Origin: Acidobacteriota bacterium
Lineage (GTDB): Bacteria > Acidobacteriota > Terriglobia > Terriglobales > Acidobacteriaceae
DNA: 13,995 bases
Direction: 5' to 3'
Assembly (NCBI GenBank): GCA_021798235.1
Contig: JAJZMO010000165.1
Coordinates: forward strand, 1,859 to 15,853
This document shows, piece after piece, positions 6,370-13,445 of the stretch. How positions within the stretch are numbered: the first letter of the stretch is position 1; each line of letters begins with the position of its first letter. A program made the translations under genes and the position numbers. A model generated the notes under the pieces. That model saw only the letters and a list, made by a program, of their open reading frames with translations, did no database searches and was not told where the DNA came from.

Positions 6370-7446
6370 TCAAAATACCTTGAGCTGGAGGCTGAGGTAG
6401 CGCCGAGGATCCCTGCGAATGGCCCGCAGCAAATCCCGCGCGTTTTGTAATGTTTGTGTGCTGGCGTCATACAGAGACGGGTCCCGCAACAGTTTCCCTG
6501 CCGAGCCTTGGCCCGAGTTTAAACGGCCCAGCAATGTATCCATCTGCCCAACCGTGTCTTTGAGTTTGCGGGAAAACTGCGGGTCGTTGGCCATCATGCC
6601 CAATGCGCCGCGGCCCTGCTGAATCTGGGCAAGCAATTGGTTTGCCTTGGCTGCGGCTTGATCCAGATTGGTATAAAGCGTGTCGTCATGCATCAGCTTG
6701 CCCATGCTGCCTTGGCCGGCGTCGATCGCGCTGGTAATGCTGTCCAGATGTGTAACGGCGTCGTTGGCCCGATCGTAAAACGTATCGTCATTGACGAGTT
6801 TGCCCAGAGATCCCTGCCCGTTGTTAATCTGGTCGGCGACATGTTGCAGGCTGGCCAGCGCGGTGACGGCCTGGTTGTACATTTTCGGATCATGCACGAG
6901 CTTGCCCAGTGTTCCCTGCCCCGTGTTGATGGCGTCCGTAAGATCCTGCAGCCGACTCAGGATGGAGTTAATCTGCTCAATCGTGCTTTGGCTGGAGCGC
7001 ACCACGTCTTGAATGCTCGGCGTTTGCGAAACCAGCATCGAGTCCCCATCAGAGAGCAGCGGTCCGCTGGCATGCGTGCTGTCTATATCCACAACCGTGT
7101 CGCCCAAAACGCCCACTGTATCCAGTGTGACGATCGAATCCGTATGCAACGCCTGAATATATTGCGTACTAATGCGCATTCGGATTTCCACGGGTGCTTT
7201 TGGATATGCGGTGTTGATGCGAATCCGCTTGACCGTGCCAATCATGACGCCCTGCAGATTCACTGCGGCACCGGGCTGCAAATCCGATGCGTTCGTCACG
7301 CGCGCATAGACGGTAATTCGACGGTGCAACAGGCCATCAATCGGGCCCGACATCAAGATCACCAGCAGCACCAGCGCGATGCTGGAGGCCACCACCAGCA
7401 GGCCAACCTTCAACTGCGACCAGCGGACTTCGCGGGGATTGGGCAC
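6370..7446 (-). CDS. MCE/MlaD-family envelope lipid-transport protein with 34-residue repeats
   Basis: The 358-residue product has one N-terminal membrane anchor (about 13-33, VGLLVVASSIALVLLVI) followed by an MCE domain (about 42-120; landmarks ITVYARVTNASDLQPGAAVNLQGVMIGTV-type core and GVLGDTVVDI at 112-121). MCE proteins such as MlaD, PqiB and LetB form hexameric periplasmic rings that carry lipids between membranes. The C-terminal half holds five helical repeats with G(Q/R)G-x-x-G at residues 176, 210, 244, 278 and 312, each followed by an N/H-D-x-x-F/L/M-Y-type motif. The protein ends RDPRRYLSLQLKVF, a tail seen in repeat-bearing MCE proteins. Start is GTG at 7446 with AGGTGA upstream. 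No MlaE permease or MlaF ATPase gene is adjacent, so its partners must be elsewhere. The downstream propeller gene may be partly co-transcribed. Confidence 0.88.
   Translation of the reverse strand: MPNPREVRWSQLKVGLLVVASSIALVLLVILMSGPIDGLLHRRITVYARVTNASDLQPGAAVNLQGVMIGTVKRIRINTAYPKAPVEIRMRISTQYIQALHTDSIVTLDTVGVLGDTVVDIDSTHASGPLLSDGDSMLVSQTPSIQDVVRSSQSTIEQINSILSRLQDLTDAINTGQGTLGKLVHDPKMYNQAVTALASLQHVADQINNGQGSLGKLVNDDTFYDRANDAVTHLDSITSAIDAGQGSMGKLMHDDTLYTNLDQAAAKANQLLAQIQQGRGALGMMANDPQFSRKLKDTVGQMDTLLGRLNSGQGSAGKLLRDPSLYDASTQTLQNARDLLRAIRRDPRRYLSLQLKVF
6412..6921 (-). repeat. Five in-frame 102-bp (34-residue) repeats inside the MCE gene
   Basis: The motif starts GQGTLGKL, GQGSLGKL, GQGSMGKL, GRGALGMM and GQGSAGKL fall at residues 176, 210, 244, 278 and 312, an exact 34-residue period without a single indel. 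Each is followed 10 residues later by a conserved Asp (186, 220, 254, 288, 322) and, except in the fourth unit, a Tyr four residues after that. DNA identity between units looks moderate, so this is a protein-level rather than a fresh DNA repeat. Confidence 0.85.
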
Positions 7447-7489
7447 GATTTTCTCACCTGGGTTTCGCGGTCGCCCGACTGCTCAACTG

Positions 7490-7507
7490 CGGCTGCTCAG
7501 GCAGCCG
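7490..7507 (-). other. Hairpin in the leader region of the MCE gene
   Basis: CGGCTGC (7490-7496 including the leading C) pairs with GCAGCCG (7501-7507) around the 4-nt loop TCAG. It lies 44-61 nt upstream of the GTG start. There is no U tract, so attenuation is not supported; it may be a leader structure or an operator. Confidence 0.35.
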
Positions 7508-7514
7508 TCAACCG

Positions 7515-7641
7515 CGGGAATTTACGTTGAGCATAGCAGAATAGGCCGATCCAAAGCGGGAATTTTCTTGGAATGCAGGCGCCGCTGTCGGGAAATTCTT
7601 GGGTGTCTTTGCGTGCAAGGCATTGCATATTCGGGAAGAAT
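7515..7641 (+). repeat. Four phased CGGGAA-type motifs (possible operators)
   Basis: CGGGAATTT at 7515, CGGGAATTTT at 7557, CGGGAAATTC at 7589 and CGGGAAGAATTTT at 7632. The start-to-start distances are 42, 32 and 43 bp, close to four, three and four helical turns, so all copies would face nearly the same side of the DNA. They stand 69-190 bp upstream of the MCE start codon. Confidence 0.4.
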
Positions 7642-7788
7642 TTTCCAGAAAAATAAATTGGGAGCCGGTGACCAACGTACCGCATCCGCAGCTGATGGCC
7701 TGGGTCCGCATCTCCGATAACCAGCCTGTAGGGTCAGTCCGGCCGCGATGCGGGCGGGAACAAAAACGCACGGGGTCACCGCACGATT

Positions 7789-8151
7789 ATGCCCAGCATT
7801 GCCATTCACGGTTACAGCGCGCTCGAATCCCCCAAGCTGCAAATTCGATTGGTGGATCACATTGTGGACTCCAAGGGATGGGTTTTGGAGGAAAAACAGG
7901 TCTCCTCCGTTGCCTACCAGATTCGATTCGAAGTCGAGATGGACAACGTGGTGGAAATGTACAGCGCGCTCCAACATGCGGGTGTGCAATTTCCACGCAC
8001 CTCTCAGCGCACGTTTACCGAGATGTGTTTATGTAACAAATTTTCTTCTGATCCTGACTCGATGCAGATTCTTACCATCACGCTACGCGTAGGCACACTG
8101 CAAGAGGAAAACATGCGCTTTCGAAAATTTCTGCGCTCCAACGCCGCGTAG
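7789..8151 (+). CDS. Orphan conserved-looking protein of unknown function, 120 residues
   Basis: I do not recognise a named family. The 120-residue product has no signal peptide or membrane segment and reads like a compact alpha/beta domain: a strand LQIRLVDHIVDSKGWVLEE (17-35), a second strand SVAYQIRFEVEM (40-51), a helix NVVEMYSALQHAGVQF (53-68), then RTSQRTFTEMCLCNKF (70-85) with Cys80 and Cys82, a strand MQILTITLRV (92-101) and a charged C-terminal helix. Its composition and alternating hydrophobic pattern are those of a real protein, and the overlapping frames look artificial. It reminds me of short acidobacterial hypotheticals with a similar strand-helix order, but I cannot verify that. 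The ATG at 7789 has only a weak GGGG-type upstream site. It is convergent with recG, whose stop is 21 nt away, with no terminator seen between them. Confidence 0.68.
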   Translation: MPSIAIHGYSALESPKLQIRLVDHIVDSKGWVLEEKQVSSVAYQIRFEVEMDNVVEMYSALQHAGVQFPRTSQRTFTEMCLCNKFSSDPDSMQILTITLRVGTLQEENMRFRKFLRSNAA

Positions 8152-8172
8152 CCGCAAGCGCTGACAATACGG

Positions 8173-10449
8173 TCATCCCGCTTCCACCAGACCATAATGG
8201 CGCTGCCAGTGTGCCTTCAGGTGTGCCCAGACAGCGGCGACAGCCTCGCGGGGCAATTGCTTGTCCGCACCTTCAACGAACTGCTGCGCCTCGCGCCGCG
8301 CCATCTCCAAAAGCTTGCGGTCGCGCAGCAAATTGGCCACGCGAAAGTCGGGCAGCCCAGCCTGGCGCGTGCCAAAAAACTCTCCCGGCCCACGCAACGC
8401 TAAATCCAGTTCGGCCAACTCAAAACCATCCTGCGTGCGCACCATCGCATCCAACCGCTCCTCGGCCTGCGGAGATACTTTGCCGCCGGTCATCAAAATG
8501 CAATACGATTTGGCCGCGCCACGGCCCACGCGCCCGCGCAACTGATGCATCTGCGCCAGGCCAAACCGCTCCGCGTGTTCGATCACCATCACCGAAGCAT
8601 TCGGCACATCGACGCCCACTTCAATCACAGTCGTCGCCACCAACACGTCGAGTTCGCCACGCTGAAAGCGCCGCATGGTAATTTCTTTGTCCTCTGCGTT
8701 CATGCGCCCGTGCAACAGACCGAGCCGCAGTCCAGACAAGTGCGTTGCGCGAAGTTCGTCAAACATGGCCACAGCGGACTTCAAACTCGGCTTGCCTTTT
8801 TTGTCTTCAAAGAGCGATGCGGAGGCTTTTGCTTTCGCGCGCGCAGTGGATTTTGGCTTGGCCGCAGCTTCGGACGCAGCGGCATCGGGCGCAGCGGCAT
8901 CATCGCGAGGAAAATCCAATTCCGGCTGATCGGCGCTGGGGCCTTCAATCACCGGGTAAACAATGTAGGCCTGCCTGCCCGCCTGCACTTGTTTGCGCAC
9001 AAACTCCCACACCTCACTGGCGCGTTCATCTGTGGTGCGGCGCGTCACGATGGGCGTGCGACCCGGCGGCAGCTCATCGAGCACGCTCACCTCCAAGTCG
9101 CCATAGAGCGTGAGCGCGAGCGTGCGCGGAATGGGCGTGGCCGTCATGACCAGAACGTGCGGCTCGGCGGCGTTGGGCTTTTTCATCAGCTTGAAGCGCT
9201 GCAAGACGCCGAAGCGGTGTTGCTCATCAACGATCACCAATCCCAGATTGGCAAACTCCACCTTTTCTTCGATCAGCGCGTGCGTGCCGATGACCAAATC
9301 GGCTTCGCCGCGCAAAATTTTTCCACGATTGGCGCGCTTGCGCTCCTCGTCCAGTGAGCCAGTGAGCAGCACCACCCGGTAGGCTGGCTTGCGTCCCGTG
9401 CGTTCCAACAGCTTGCGTGCGGCCAGATAATGTTGCGTGGCCAAAATCTCCGTCGGAGCCATCAACGCAGCCTGATGGCCGTTTTCAATGGCCACCAACG
9501 CGGCTTGCAGCGCAACGATAGTTTTGCCGGAACCAACATCCCCCTGCAACAGACGCCGCATGGGCGTGGGCTGGCGCATGTCGCTGACGATCTCACCCAG
9601 CACGCGCTTTTGTGCCGCCGTGGGATGAAAGGGCAGAACGCTTTTCAACGCTGTGCGCACACGCTCACCCGTCTGCATGGCAAATCCAGGGCGCTCGCGC
9701 ATCTTGCGACGCTTCAGCTCCAGGCCAAGTTCCAAGTAAAAAAGCTCTTCAAAAATCAGCCTTCGGTGCGCGGGCGTGCTGGCATTTTGCAACTGCGCCA
9801 GCGCCGTTTCCTGTGGCGGAAAATGTACGGCGCGCAGGGCTGCGGTACGATCCGGCAATTGCAGTCGCTCGCAGAGCACTGCGGGCAATGTCTCCTCCAC
9901 GCGCGGGCCTGGCGACTCCAAAATAGTGTGCAGCACGCGCCGCAACCAGCGGGAGCTGAGCCGCGCGCCGCCCAGTGATTCATACACGGGCACGATGCGG
10001 CCCGACTCCAGCAGCGCGGTTTCTGGCTCCTCCGGGCCGGGAAGAATCTCAATCTGCGGCTGAATCATTTTGAAGCTGCCGCTGCGGCTGCGCGACGGCT
10101 CCACTTTGCCGTAGAGTGCCAGCATCTGCCCCGGCTTGAATTTGTCCTTGAGATACGTGCCGTGGAACCACATGCACTTGAGCGAGACCGGCCCCTGGCC
10201 CACGGTCATCTCGAAGATGGGCATGCTGCGCGTGCGCAGCAGGGTCGTGCCACGCACTTCGCCAATCACGCTGGCCATTTCGCCCGGCTGCAATTCATTC
10301 AGGCTGCGCGGATGTTCGCGGTCCTCATAGCGAAAGGGCAGATGATAAAGCAGGTCTTCGGCAAGGAAGATGCGCTTCTCCGCCAGCTTTTCGGCGATCT
10401 GCGGGCCAATGCCTTTGATGAACTGCACCTTGGTGTCGAGCGCGAGCAT
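8173..10449 (-). CDS. recG: ATP-dependent DNA helicase RecG
   Basis: This 758-residue protein is RecG, the superfamily 2 helicase that regresses stalled replication forks and remodels branched intermediates. Visible parts, numbered from the ATG: an N-terminal helix-hairpin-like segment FIKGIGPQIAEKL (10-22), the OB-fold wedge domain (about 55-140), Walker A GDVGSGKT (303-310), motif Ia APTEILATQHYL (331-342), the DEQH box (408-411), motif III TATPIPRT (436-443), motif IV region GLLHGRMNAEDK (577-588), motif V TTVIEVGVDVPNA (606-618), and motif VI QLRGRVGRG (636-644). The C-terminal TRG-type region follows (GPGEFFGTRQAGLPDFRVANL, about 687-707). An Ala/Lys-rich insert at about 512-555 lengthens the protein. 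The ATG at 10449 is preferred; a GTG two codons upstream (10455) is possible. Neither has a clear Shine-Dalgarno. The gene is divergent from the ABC transporter. Confidence 0.96.
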   Translation of the reverse strand: MLALDTKVQFIKGIGPQIAEKLAEKRIFLAEDLLYHLPFRYEDREHPRSLNELQPGEMASVIGEVRGTTLLRTRSMPIFEMTVGQGPVSLKCMWFHGTYLKDKFKPGQMLALYGKVEPSRSRSGSFKMIQPQIEILPGPEEPETALLESGRIVPVYESLGGARLSSRWLRRVLHTILESPGPRVEETLPAVLCERLQLPDRTAALRAVHFPPQETALAQLQNASTPAHRRLIFEELFYLELGLELKRRKMRERPGFAMQTGERVRTALKSVLPFHPTAAQKRVLGEIVSDMRQPTPMRRLLQGDVGSGKTIVALQAALVAIENGHQAALMAPTEILATQHYLAARKLLERTGRKPAYRVVLLTGSLDEERKRANRGKILRGEADLVIGTHALIEEKVEFANLGLVIVDEQHRFGVLQRFKLMKKPNAAEPHVLVMTATPIPRTLALTLYGDLEVSVLDELPPGRTPIVTRRTTDERASEVWEFVRKQVQAGRQAYIVYPVIEGPSADQPELDFPRDDAAAPDAAASEAAAKPKSTARAKAKASASLFEDKKGKPSLKSAVAMFDELRATHLSGLRLGLLHGRMNAEDKEITMRRFQRGELDVLVATTVIEVGVDVPNASVMVIEHAERFGLAQMHQLRGRVGRGAAKSYCILMTGGKVSPQAEERLDAMVRTQDGFELAELDLALRGPGEFFGTRQAGLPDFRVANLLRDRKLLEMARREAQQFVEGADKQLPREAVAAVWAHLKAHWQRHYGLVEAG

Positions 10450-10458
10450 ACACACAGG

Positions 10459-10464
10459 ATGCTA
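10459..10464 (-). promoter_or_regulatory. Weak -10-like hexamer just upstream of recG
   Basis: TAGCAT on the minus strand fits TANNNT. It ends 9 nt before the recG ATG (3 nt before the alternative GTG), so transcription from it would give an almost leaderless mRNA. That fits the absence of a Shine-Dalgarno, but no -35 is evident. Confidence 0.25.
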
Positions 10465-10495
10465 TCAGTCGCACGCATGAATGTACGTCGCGGCT

Positions 10496-10504
10496 TGCTA
10501 TACT
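10496..10504 (+). promoter_or_regulatory. Extended -10 promoter of the ABC exporter operon
   Basis: TGC followed by TATACT (10499-10504) is a good extended -10 (TGnTATAAT-like). The -35 position (about 10476-10481, CATGAA) is poor, as is usual for extended -10 promoters. The transcript would start near 10511 and have a leader of about 85 nt before the ATG at 10596. Confidence 0.5.
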
Positions 10505-10505
10505 G

Positions 10506-10529
10506 CCTGCACCCGCATCCCTGTGCAGG
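10506..10529 (+). other. Hairpin at the predicted 5' end of the ABC operon mRNA
   Basis: CCTGCAC (10506-10512) and GTGCAGG (10523-10529) pair perfectly around a 10-nt loop. Since the predicted start of transcription is near 10511, only part of the left arm may be transcribed. It could instead be an inverted-repeat operator overlapping the start site. Confidence 0.35.
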
Positions 10530-10595
10530 AACCAGAGCCACCGAGCCTGCGTAGTTCCCATTGCAGCCGCAAGAAAATCAGGATTGAGCCAAACC

Positions 10596-11498
10596 ATGCA
10601 CCTATTCCAAATGGAGCAAGTCTGCAAAGCCTACGGCGCAAAGATGGCCGTGGACAATCTGAGTCTGACGCTGGAGGCAGGCGAAATCTTTGGCCTGCTG
10701 GGGCCAAATGGCGCAGGCAAAACATCCACGCTGCGCATGATGATGGGCATGACGATGCCCGATCGTGGCAGCGTGCGGCTCTTCGATCAACCCTTTGCGC
10801 GCGCCAGCCTGCGGCGCGTTGGCTACCTGCCCGAGGAGCGCGGCCTGTATAAAAAGATGCGCGTGCTCGACCAGCTTGTGCTGCTGGGCCAGTTACGGGG
10901 CTTGGAGACGCTGGAGGCGCGCAAGCGTGCGCTGCATTGGACGGAGCGGCTAGAGATTACCGAAGCTCTGCCCAAAAAGGCGGGCGAACTATCGAAGGGC
11001 ATGCAGCAGAAGATTCAGTTCATCGCCACGGTACTGCATGAACCAGATTTGCTGCTGCTCGACGAACCCTTCTCTGGCCTTGATCCGGTGAATGCTCTGC
11101 TATTGCAGGACGTTCTGCTAGAGATGCAGCAGCAGGGCAAGGCGATTTTGTTTTCCACACATCGCATGGATCAGGTGGAGCGGCTGTGCGAAAGCATTTG
11201 CCTGATGCACAATGGACGCGCCGTGCTTGCGGGCAGGCTGCGCGAAATCAAAGAGCGCTTCCCACGCAATCGTTTGCTCGTGGAGTTTTCCGGTAGCGCG
11301 GAATTTCTTTCCCATCCGGGCATCGCCAGCTTTACCAACGACAATGGCCGCGCAGAAATTGAATTGCGCGCCGAGGCCGATGCGCAGCAGATTCTGGCCG
11401 CGGCCATGGCGGGCGCGCGCATCTCGCACTTTGCAGTGCAGGAGCCAACTCTCGAAGAGATTTTTATTGCCACCGTGGGAGGCAAAAGCAATGCGTAA
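10596..11498 (+). CDS. ABC-2 type exporter ATP-binding protein (NatA-like)
   Basis: This 300-residue protein is a single cytoplasmic nucleotide-binding domain with a C-terminal extension. Visible motifs: Walker A GPNGAGKTS (36-44), the YLPEERGLYKKM segment (78-88) characteristic of NatA-type ATPases, signature LSKGMQQK (132-139), Walker B LLLLDEP (152-158) with the D-loop SGLDPVN, and the switch His189 in STHRMDQ. The C-terminal part (about 210-300), ending in EPTLEEIFIATVGG, is the DUF4162-like tail common in this family. It powers the permease encoded immediately downstream. ATG at 10596 is chosen; the upstream AGGA is 12 nt away, rather long, and a TTG at 10584 would sit directly on it. 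The stop overlaps the permease start by 8 nt, indicating translational coupling. The substrate is unknown: Na+ export, drug and lipid efflux are all known in related transporters. Confidence 0.93.
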   Translation: MHLFQMEQVCKAYGAKMAVDNLSLTLEAGEIFGLLGPNGAGKTSTLRMMMGMTMPDRGSVRLFDQPFARASLRRVGYLPEERGLYKKMRVLDQLVLLGQLRGLETLEARKRALHWTERLEITEALPKKAGELSKGMQQKIQFIATVLHEPDLLLLDEPFSGLDPVNALLLQDVLLEMQQQGKAILFSTHRMDQVERLCESICLMHNGRAVLAGRLREIKERFPRNRLLVEFSGSAEFLSHPGIASFTNDNGRAEIELRAEADAQQILAAAMAGARISHFAVQEPTLEEIFIATVGGKSNA

Positions 11499-12732
11499 CA
11501 TTTGGCTGATCGCCCGCAGCGAATACTTGGGGCGCGTGCGCACCAAGGCATTCCTGGTTTCCGTACTGCTGTTCCCACTGATTTTGACGCTGGCCATTGG
11601 TGTGCCTACCTACTTCGCATCCCACCACGCTACGGGAAGCAAGCACATCGACGTAGTTGCTGCCGACCCTACAATAGGCGCTGCACTTGTCCGCGCACTG
11701 CAAACCGATGCAGGTATGGGCCAGGTTCAGATCACGCTGCTCGCTCCATCGCCCGGTTTGCGCCCCATGCTGGATGCAGCCGTCGATGCGCACAGAATCA
11801 GTGGCTATTTGTGGATTCCCGCGCAGACGGATGCGCAGACTGCGCCAGAGTATGTTTCGTCCTCTGCCGGAGATTTGCAGAGCATCGCAGCGATGCAAGG
11901 CTCATTGCGCCAAGCAGAGATGCGGATAGCGCTCGAAAAAAGCGGCCTCGCCCCGGAACAGATCGAGCACTTGCTGGCTCCCGTACACATCCATGCCGTG
12001 CAGCGAACCAATGGGAAGAAGAGTAATGCCGCAGGCACGTATCTTGCTTCGCTGGTGCTCATGTTTCTGCTCTATGGCTCGCTCATGGGTCAGGGATTCG
12101 CCGTGAGCCGCTCCATCATTGAAGAAAAAACCTCGCGCGTGTTTGAGGTCATATTGGCCATCGTGACACCGGAGCAAATGCTGGCCGGCAAGTTGCTCGG
12201 CGTGGGCGCGGTCGGTCTGACACAAACTGCCATTTGGGCGCTGGCGGGCCTGCTCTTCTCCGCGCCCGGACTGGTCGCCCTGGGCGCTTCGGGACATTTC
12301 CACCTGCACCTGGCCCCATCAGCGATGCTGGCTTTTCTCGTCTGCTATGTGCTGGGATTTTTCTTCTACAGCGCACTGTCGGCCACGTTTGGCTCTATGG
12401 TCAGCAGCGAACAAGAGCTCCAGCAATTGAATCTGCTCATCACGCTGCCACTGATTCTCTGCATCGTCTTTTTTAACGTTGTGCTCAGCGATCCATCTGG
12501 AACGCTGGCAACGGTGCTGTCGCTGCTGCCGCCGTTTGCTCCGCTGCTGATGTATCTGCGCATCGCGGTGCAAACGCCTCCGGCATGGCAGATTGGCCTG
12601 TCCTTGGCCTTGATGTTGGGCGGCGTGTGGGCGGCGATCTGGCTGGCGGCGCGCATCTATCGCGTGGGCGTGTTGATGTACGGCAAGCGTCCCACGCTAC
12701 CCGAGTTGCTGCGCTGGCTGCAATACCGATAG
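11491..12732 (+). CDS. ABC-2 type exporter permease (NatB-like)
   Basis: This 413-residue inner-membrane protein is the partner of the preceding ATPase. It has one N-terminal membrane segment (about 20-41), a large extracytoplasmic domain of about 140 residues, and a C-terminal block of roughly six membrane segments (about 183-205, 233-257, 275-297, 312-332, 340-361, 366-388). The cytoplasmic-loop motif IIEEKTSRVFEVILAIVTPEQMLAGKLLG (209-237) is the hallmark of the NatB/ABC2_membrane_3 family. The ATG overlaps the ATPase stop and has GGGAGG about 8 nt upstream, within the ATPase coding sequence. Length and topology are normal. Together the two genes make a complete half-transporter pair, expected to act as a dimer of each subunit. 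Confidence 0.92.
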   Translation: MRNIWLIARSEYLGRVRTKAFLVSVLLFPLILTLAIGVPTYFASHHATGSKHIDVVAADPTIGAALVRALQTDAGMGQVQITLLAPSPGLRPMLDAAVDAHRISGYLWIPAQTDAQTAPEYVSSSAGDLQSIAAMQGSLRQAEMRIALEKSGLAPEQIEHLLAPVHIHAVQRTNGKKSNAAGTYLASLVLMFLLYGSLMGQGFAVSRSIIEEKTSRVFEVILAIVTPEQMLAGKLLGVGAVGLTQTAIWALAGLLFSAPGLVALGASGHFHLHLAPSAMLAFLVCYVLGFFFYSALSATFGSMVSSEQELQQLNLLITLPLILCIVFFNVVLSDPSGTLATVLSLLPPFAPLLMYLRIAVQTPPAWQIGLSLALMLGGVWAAIWLAARIYRVGVLMYGKRPTLPELLRWLQYR

Positions 12733-12733
12733 T

Positions 12734-12739
12734 TACAAT
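12734..12739 (+). promoter_or_regulatory. TACAAT -10 box placed for a leaderless acyltransferase mRNA
   Basis: TACAAT immediately follows the permease stop and ends exactly 6 nt before the acyltransferase ATG, so a transcript from it would begin at or next to the start codon. There is no Shine-Dalgarno. A TTG-containing hexamer lies 22 nt upstream (12706-12711), too far for a normal -35. Confidence 0.45.
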
Positions 12740-12745
12740 CAACCC

Positions 12746-13441
12746 ATGGCTGCACGCTTCAACTGGAAGCAGAAAATTGCGCTGGCGCTGGTGCCCCCAC
12801 TGGCCGCCGCGCTGATTCGATTGCTGGGCGCGACGCTGCGCTATCGTGATGCAGGCGCGCTCAATTTCCATGTGGATAAAAATCCGACAACGCGCGTTTA
12901 TTGCATGTGGCATCGGTGCCTACTGGCCAGCGCAGACTGCTTCCGCAGATTGCCGATTGCCATTCTCATCAGCGCGAGTTTCGACGGCGAATTGATTGCG
13001 CGCACCGTGCAAATGCTAGGCTACACGCCTGCACGCGGTTCGAGCACACGCGGCGGAGCCAGTGGCCTGCTGGGCATGCAAACGGCACTCGATCGCGTAC
13101 GCTTTGCCGCCTTCACTGCCGATGGCCCGCGCGGCCCGCGCTACCACGCACGCCCCGGAGCGGTGAAGCTGGCGCAGTGGATTGGCGGCGGCGTGGGCAT
13201 CTATTATGTACTGCCAGCGCGTGCCTGGACGCTGCGCTCGTGGGATGGCTTTCTGATTCCCAAACCATTTTCGACGGTCTATATTGCTTGGGAACCGCCG
13301 GTGCCTGTAGCCGCAGACGCCGACGATGCAACCATCGAGGCCGCGCGACTGGCCGTGGAGCAGGCACTCGAACGGGCGCGCGCGACAGCCGAGCAATGCG
13401 TGGCATTGGGCCGGGCCGTTGTATCCGCGCCCCTACAATAA
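12746..13441 (+). CDS. Lysophospholipid acyltransferase family protein (DUF374)
   Basis: The 231-residue protein belongs to the DUF374 branch of the LPLAT superfamily, membrane-associated enzymes thought to move acyl chains onto lipid acceptors. Visible features: an N-terminal amphipathic/hydrophobic stretch (9-29), WHRCLL (55-60) with His56 as the expected catalytic residue, the block from [10 protein letters not shown] through GSSTRGG (76-104), [10 protein letters not shown] (123-132) with the phosphate-binding type motif, and [12 protein letters not shown] (165-176). Length is typical. The Ala/Arg-rich C-terminal tail after 185 is probably a helix. The ATG lies 13 nt after the permease stop with no Shine-Dalgarno but with TACAAT 6 nt before it. 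The exact acyl donor and acceptor are not known for this branch. Its place between an exporter and queA may be just operon convenience. Confidence 0.9.
   Translation: MAARFNWKQKIALALVPPLAAALIRLLGATLRYRDAGALNFHVDKNPTTRVYCMWHRCLLASADCFRRLPIAILISASFDGELIARTVQMLGYTPARGSSTRGGASGLLGMQTALDRVRFAAFTADGPRGPRYHARPGAVKLAQWIGGGVGIYYVLPARAWTLRSWDGFLIPKPFSTVYIAWEPPVPVAADADDATIEAARLAVEQALERARATAEQCVALGRAVVSAPLQ
13434..13439 (+). promoter_or_regulatory. TACAAT -10 box placed for a leaderless queA mRNA
   Basis: TACAAT overlaps the end of the acyltransferase gene and ends exactly 6 nt before the queA GTG, the same geometry as at 12734-12739. No Shine-Dalgarno is present. A TTG hexamer again lies 22 nt upstream (13406-13411). 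Confidence 0.45.
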
Positions 13442-13445
13442 AGCT

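Larger units (their letters stand above)
7447..7788. other. 342-bp intergenic region between divergent MCE gene and orphan gene
   Basis: No plausible gene is present on either strand. It holds a 7-bp hairpin at 7490-7507, four CGGGAA-type motifs (7515-7641) and an A/T-richer patch around 7636-7660. I looked for -35/-10 pairs in both directions and found none convincing. As the only long gap in the window and one between divergent genes, it is a likely control region. Confidence 0.6.

Noticed and set aside
7379..7720. Plus-strand open frame of 113 codons across the MCE gene start and the intergenic gap.
   Set aside because: Half of it is antisense to MCE coding sequence, its translation is Arg/Cys/Gly-rich with no recognisable pattern, and there is no ribosome site.
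7667..7780. GGTGACC (7667-7673) and GGTCACC (7774-7780) form a widely spaced inverted repeat.
   Set aside because: Each is a short near-palindrome (GGTNACC) and the arms are about 100 bp apart; chance is the simpler explanation.
8790..8940. Repeated GCAGCGGCAT-type triplet-like DNA within recG, considered as a recombination or repeat element.
   Set aside because: It encodes the alanine-rich insert in frame and is explained by codon composition; there is no second copy in the window.
8211..9978. Several plus-strand open frames antisense to recG.
   Set aside because: They are typical GC-rich shadow frames (Pro/Ala/Arg-rich, no motifs), whereas the minus strand encodes all RecG helicase motifs without interruption.
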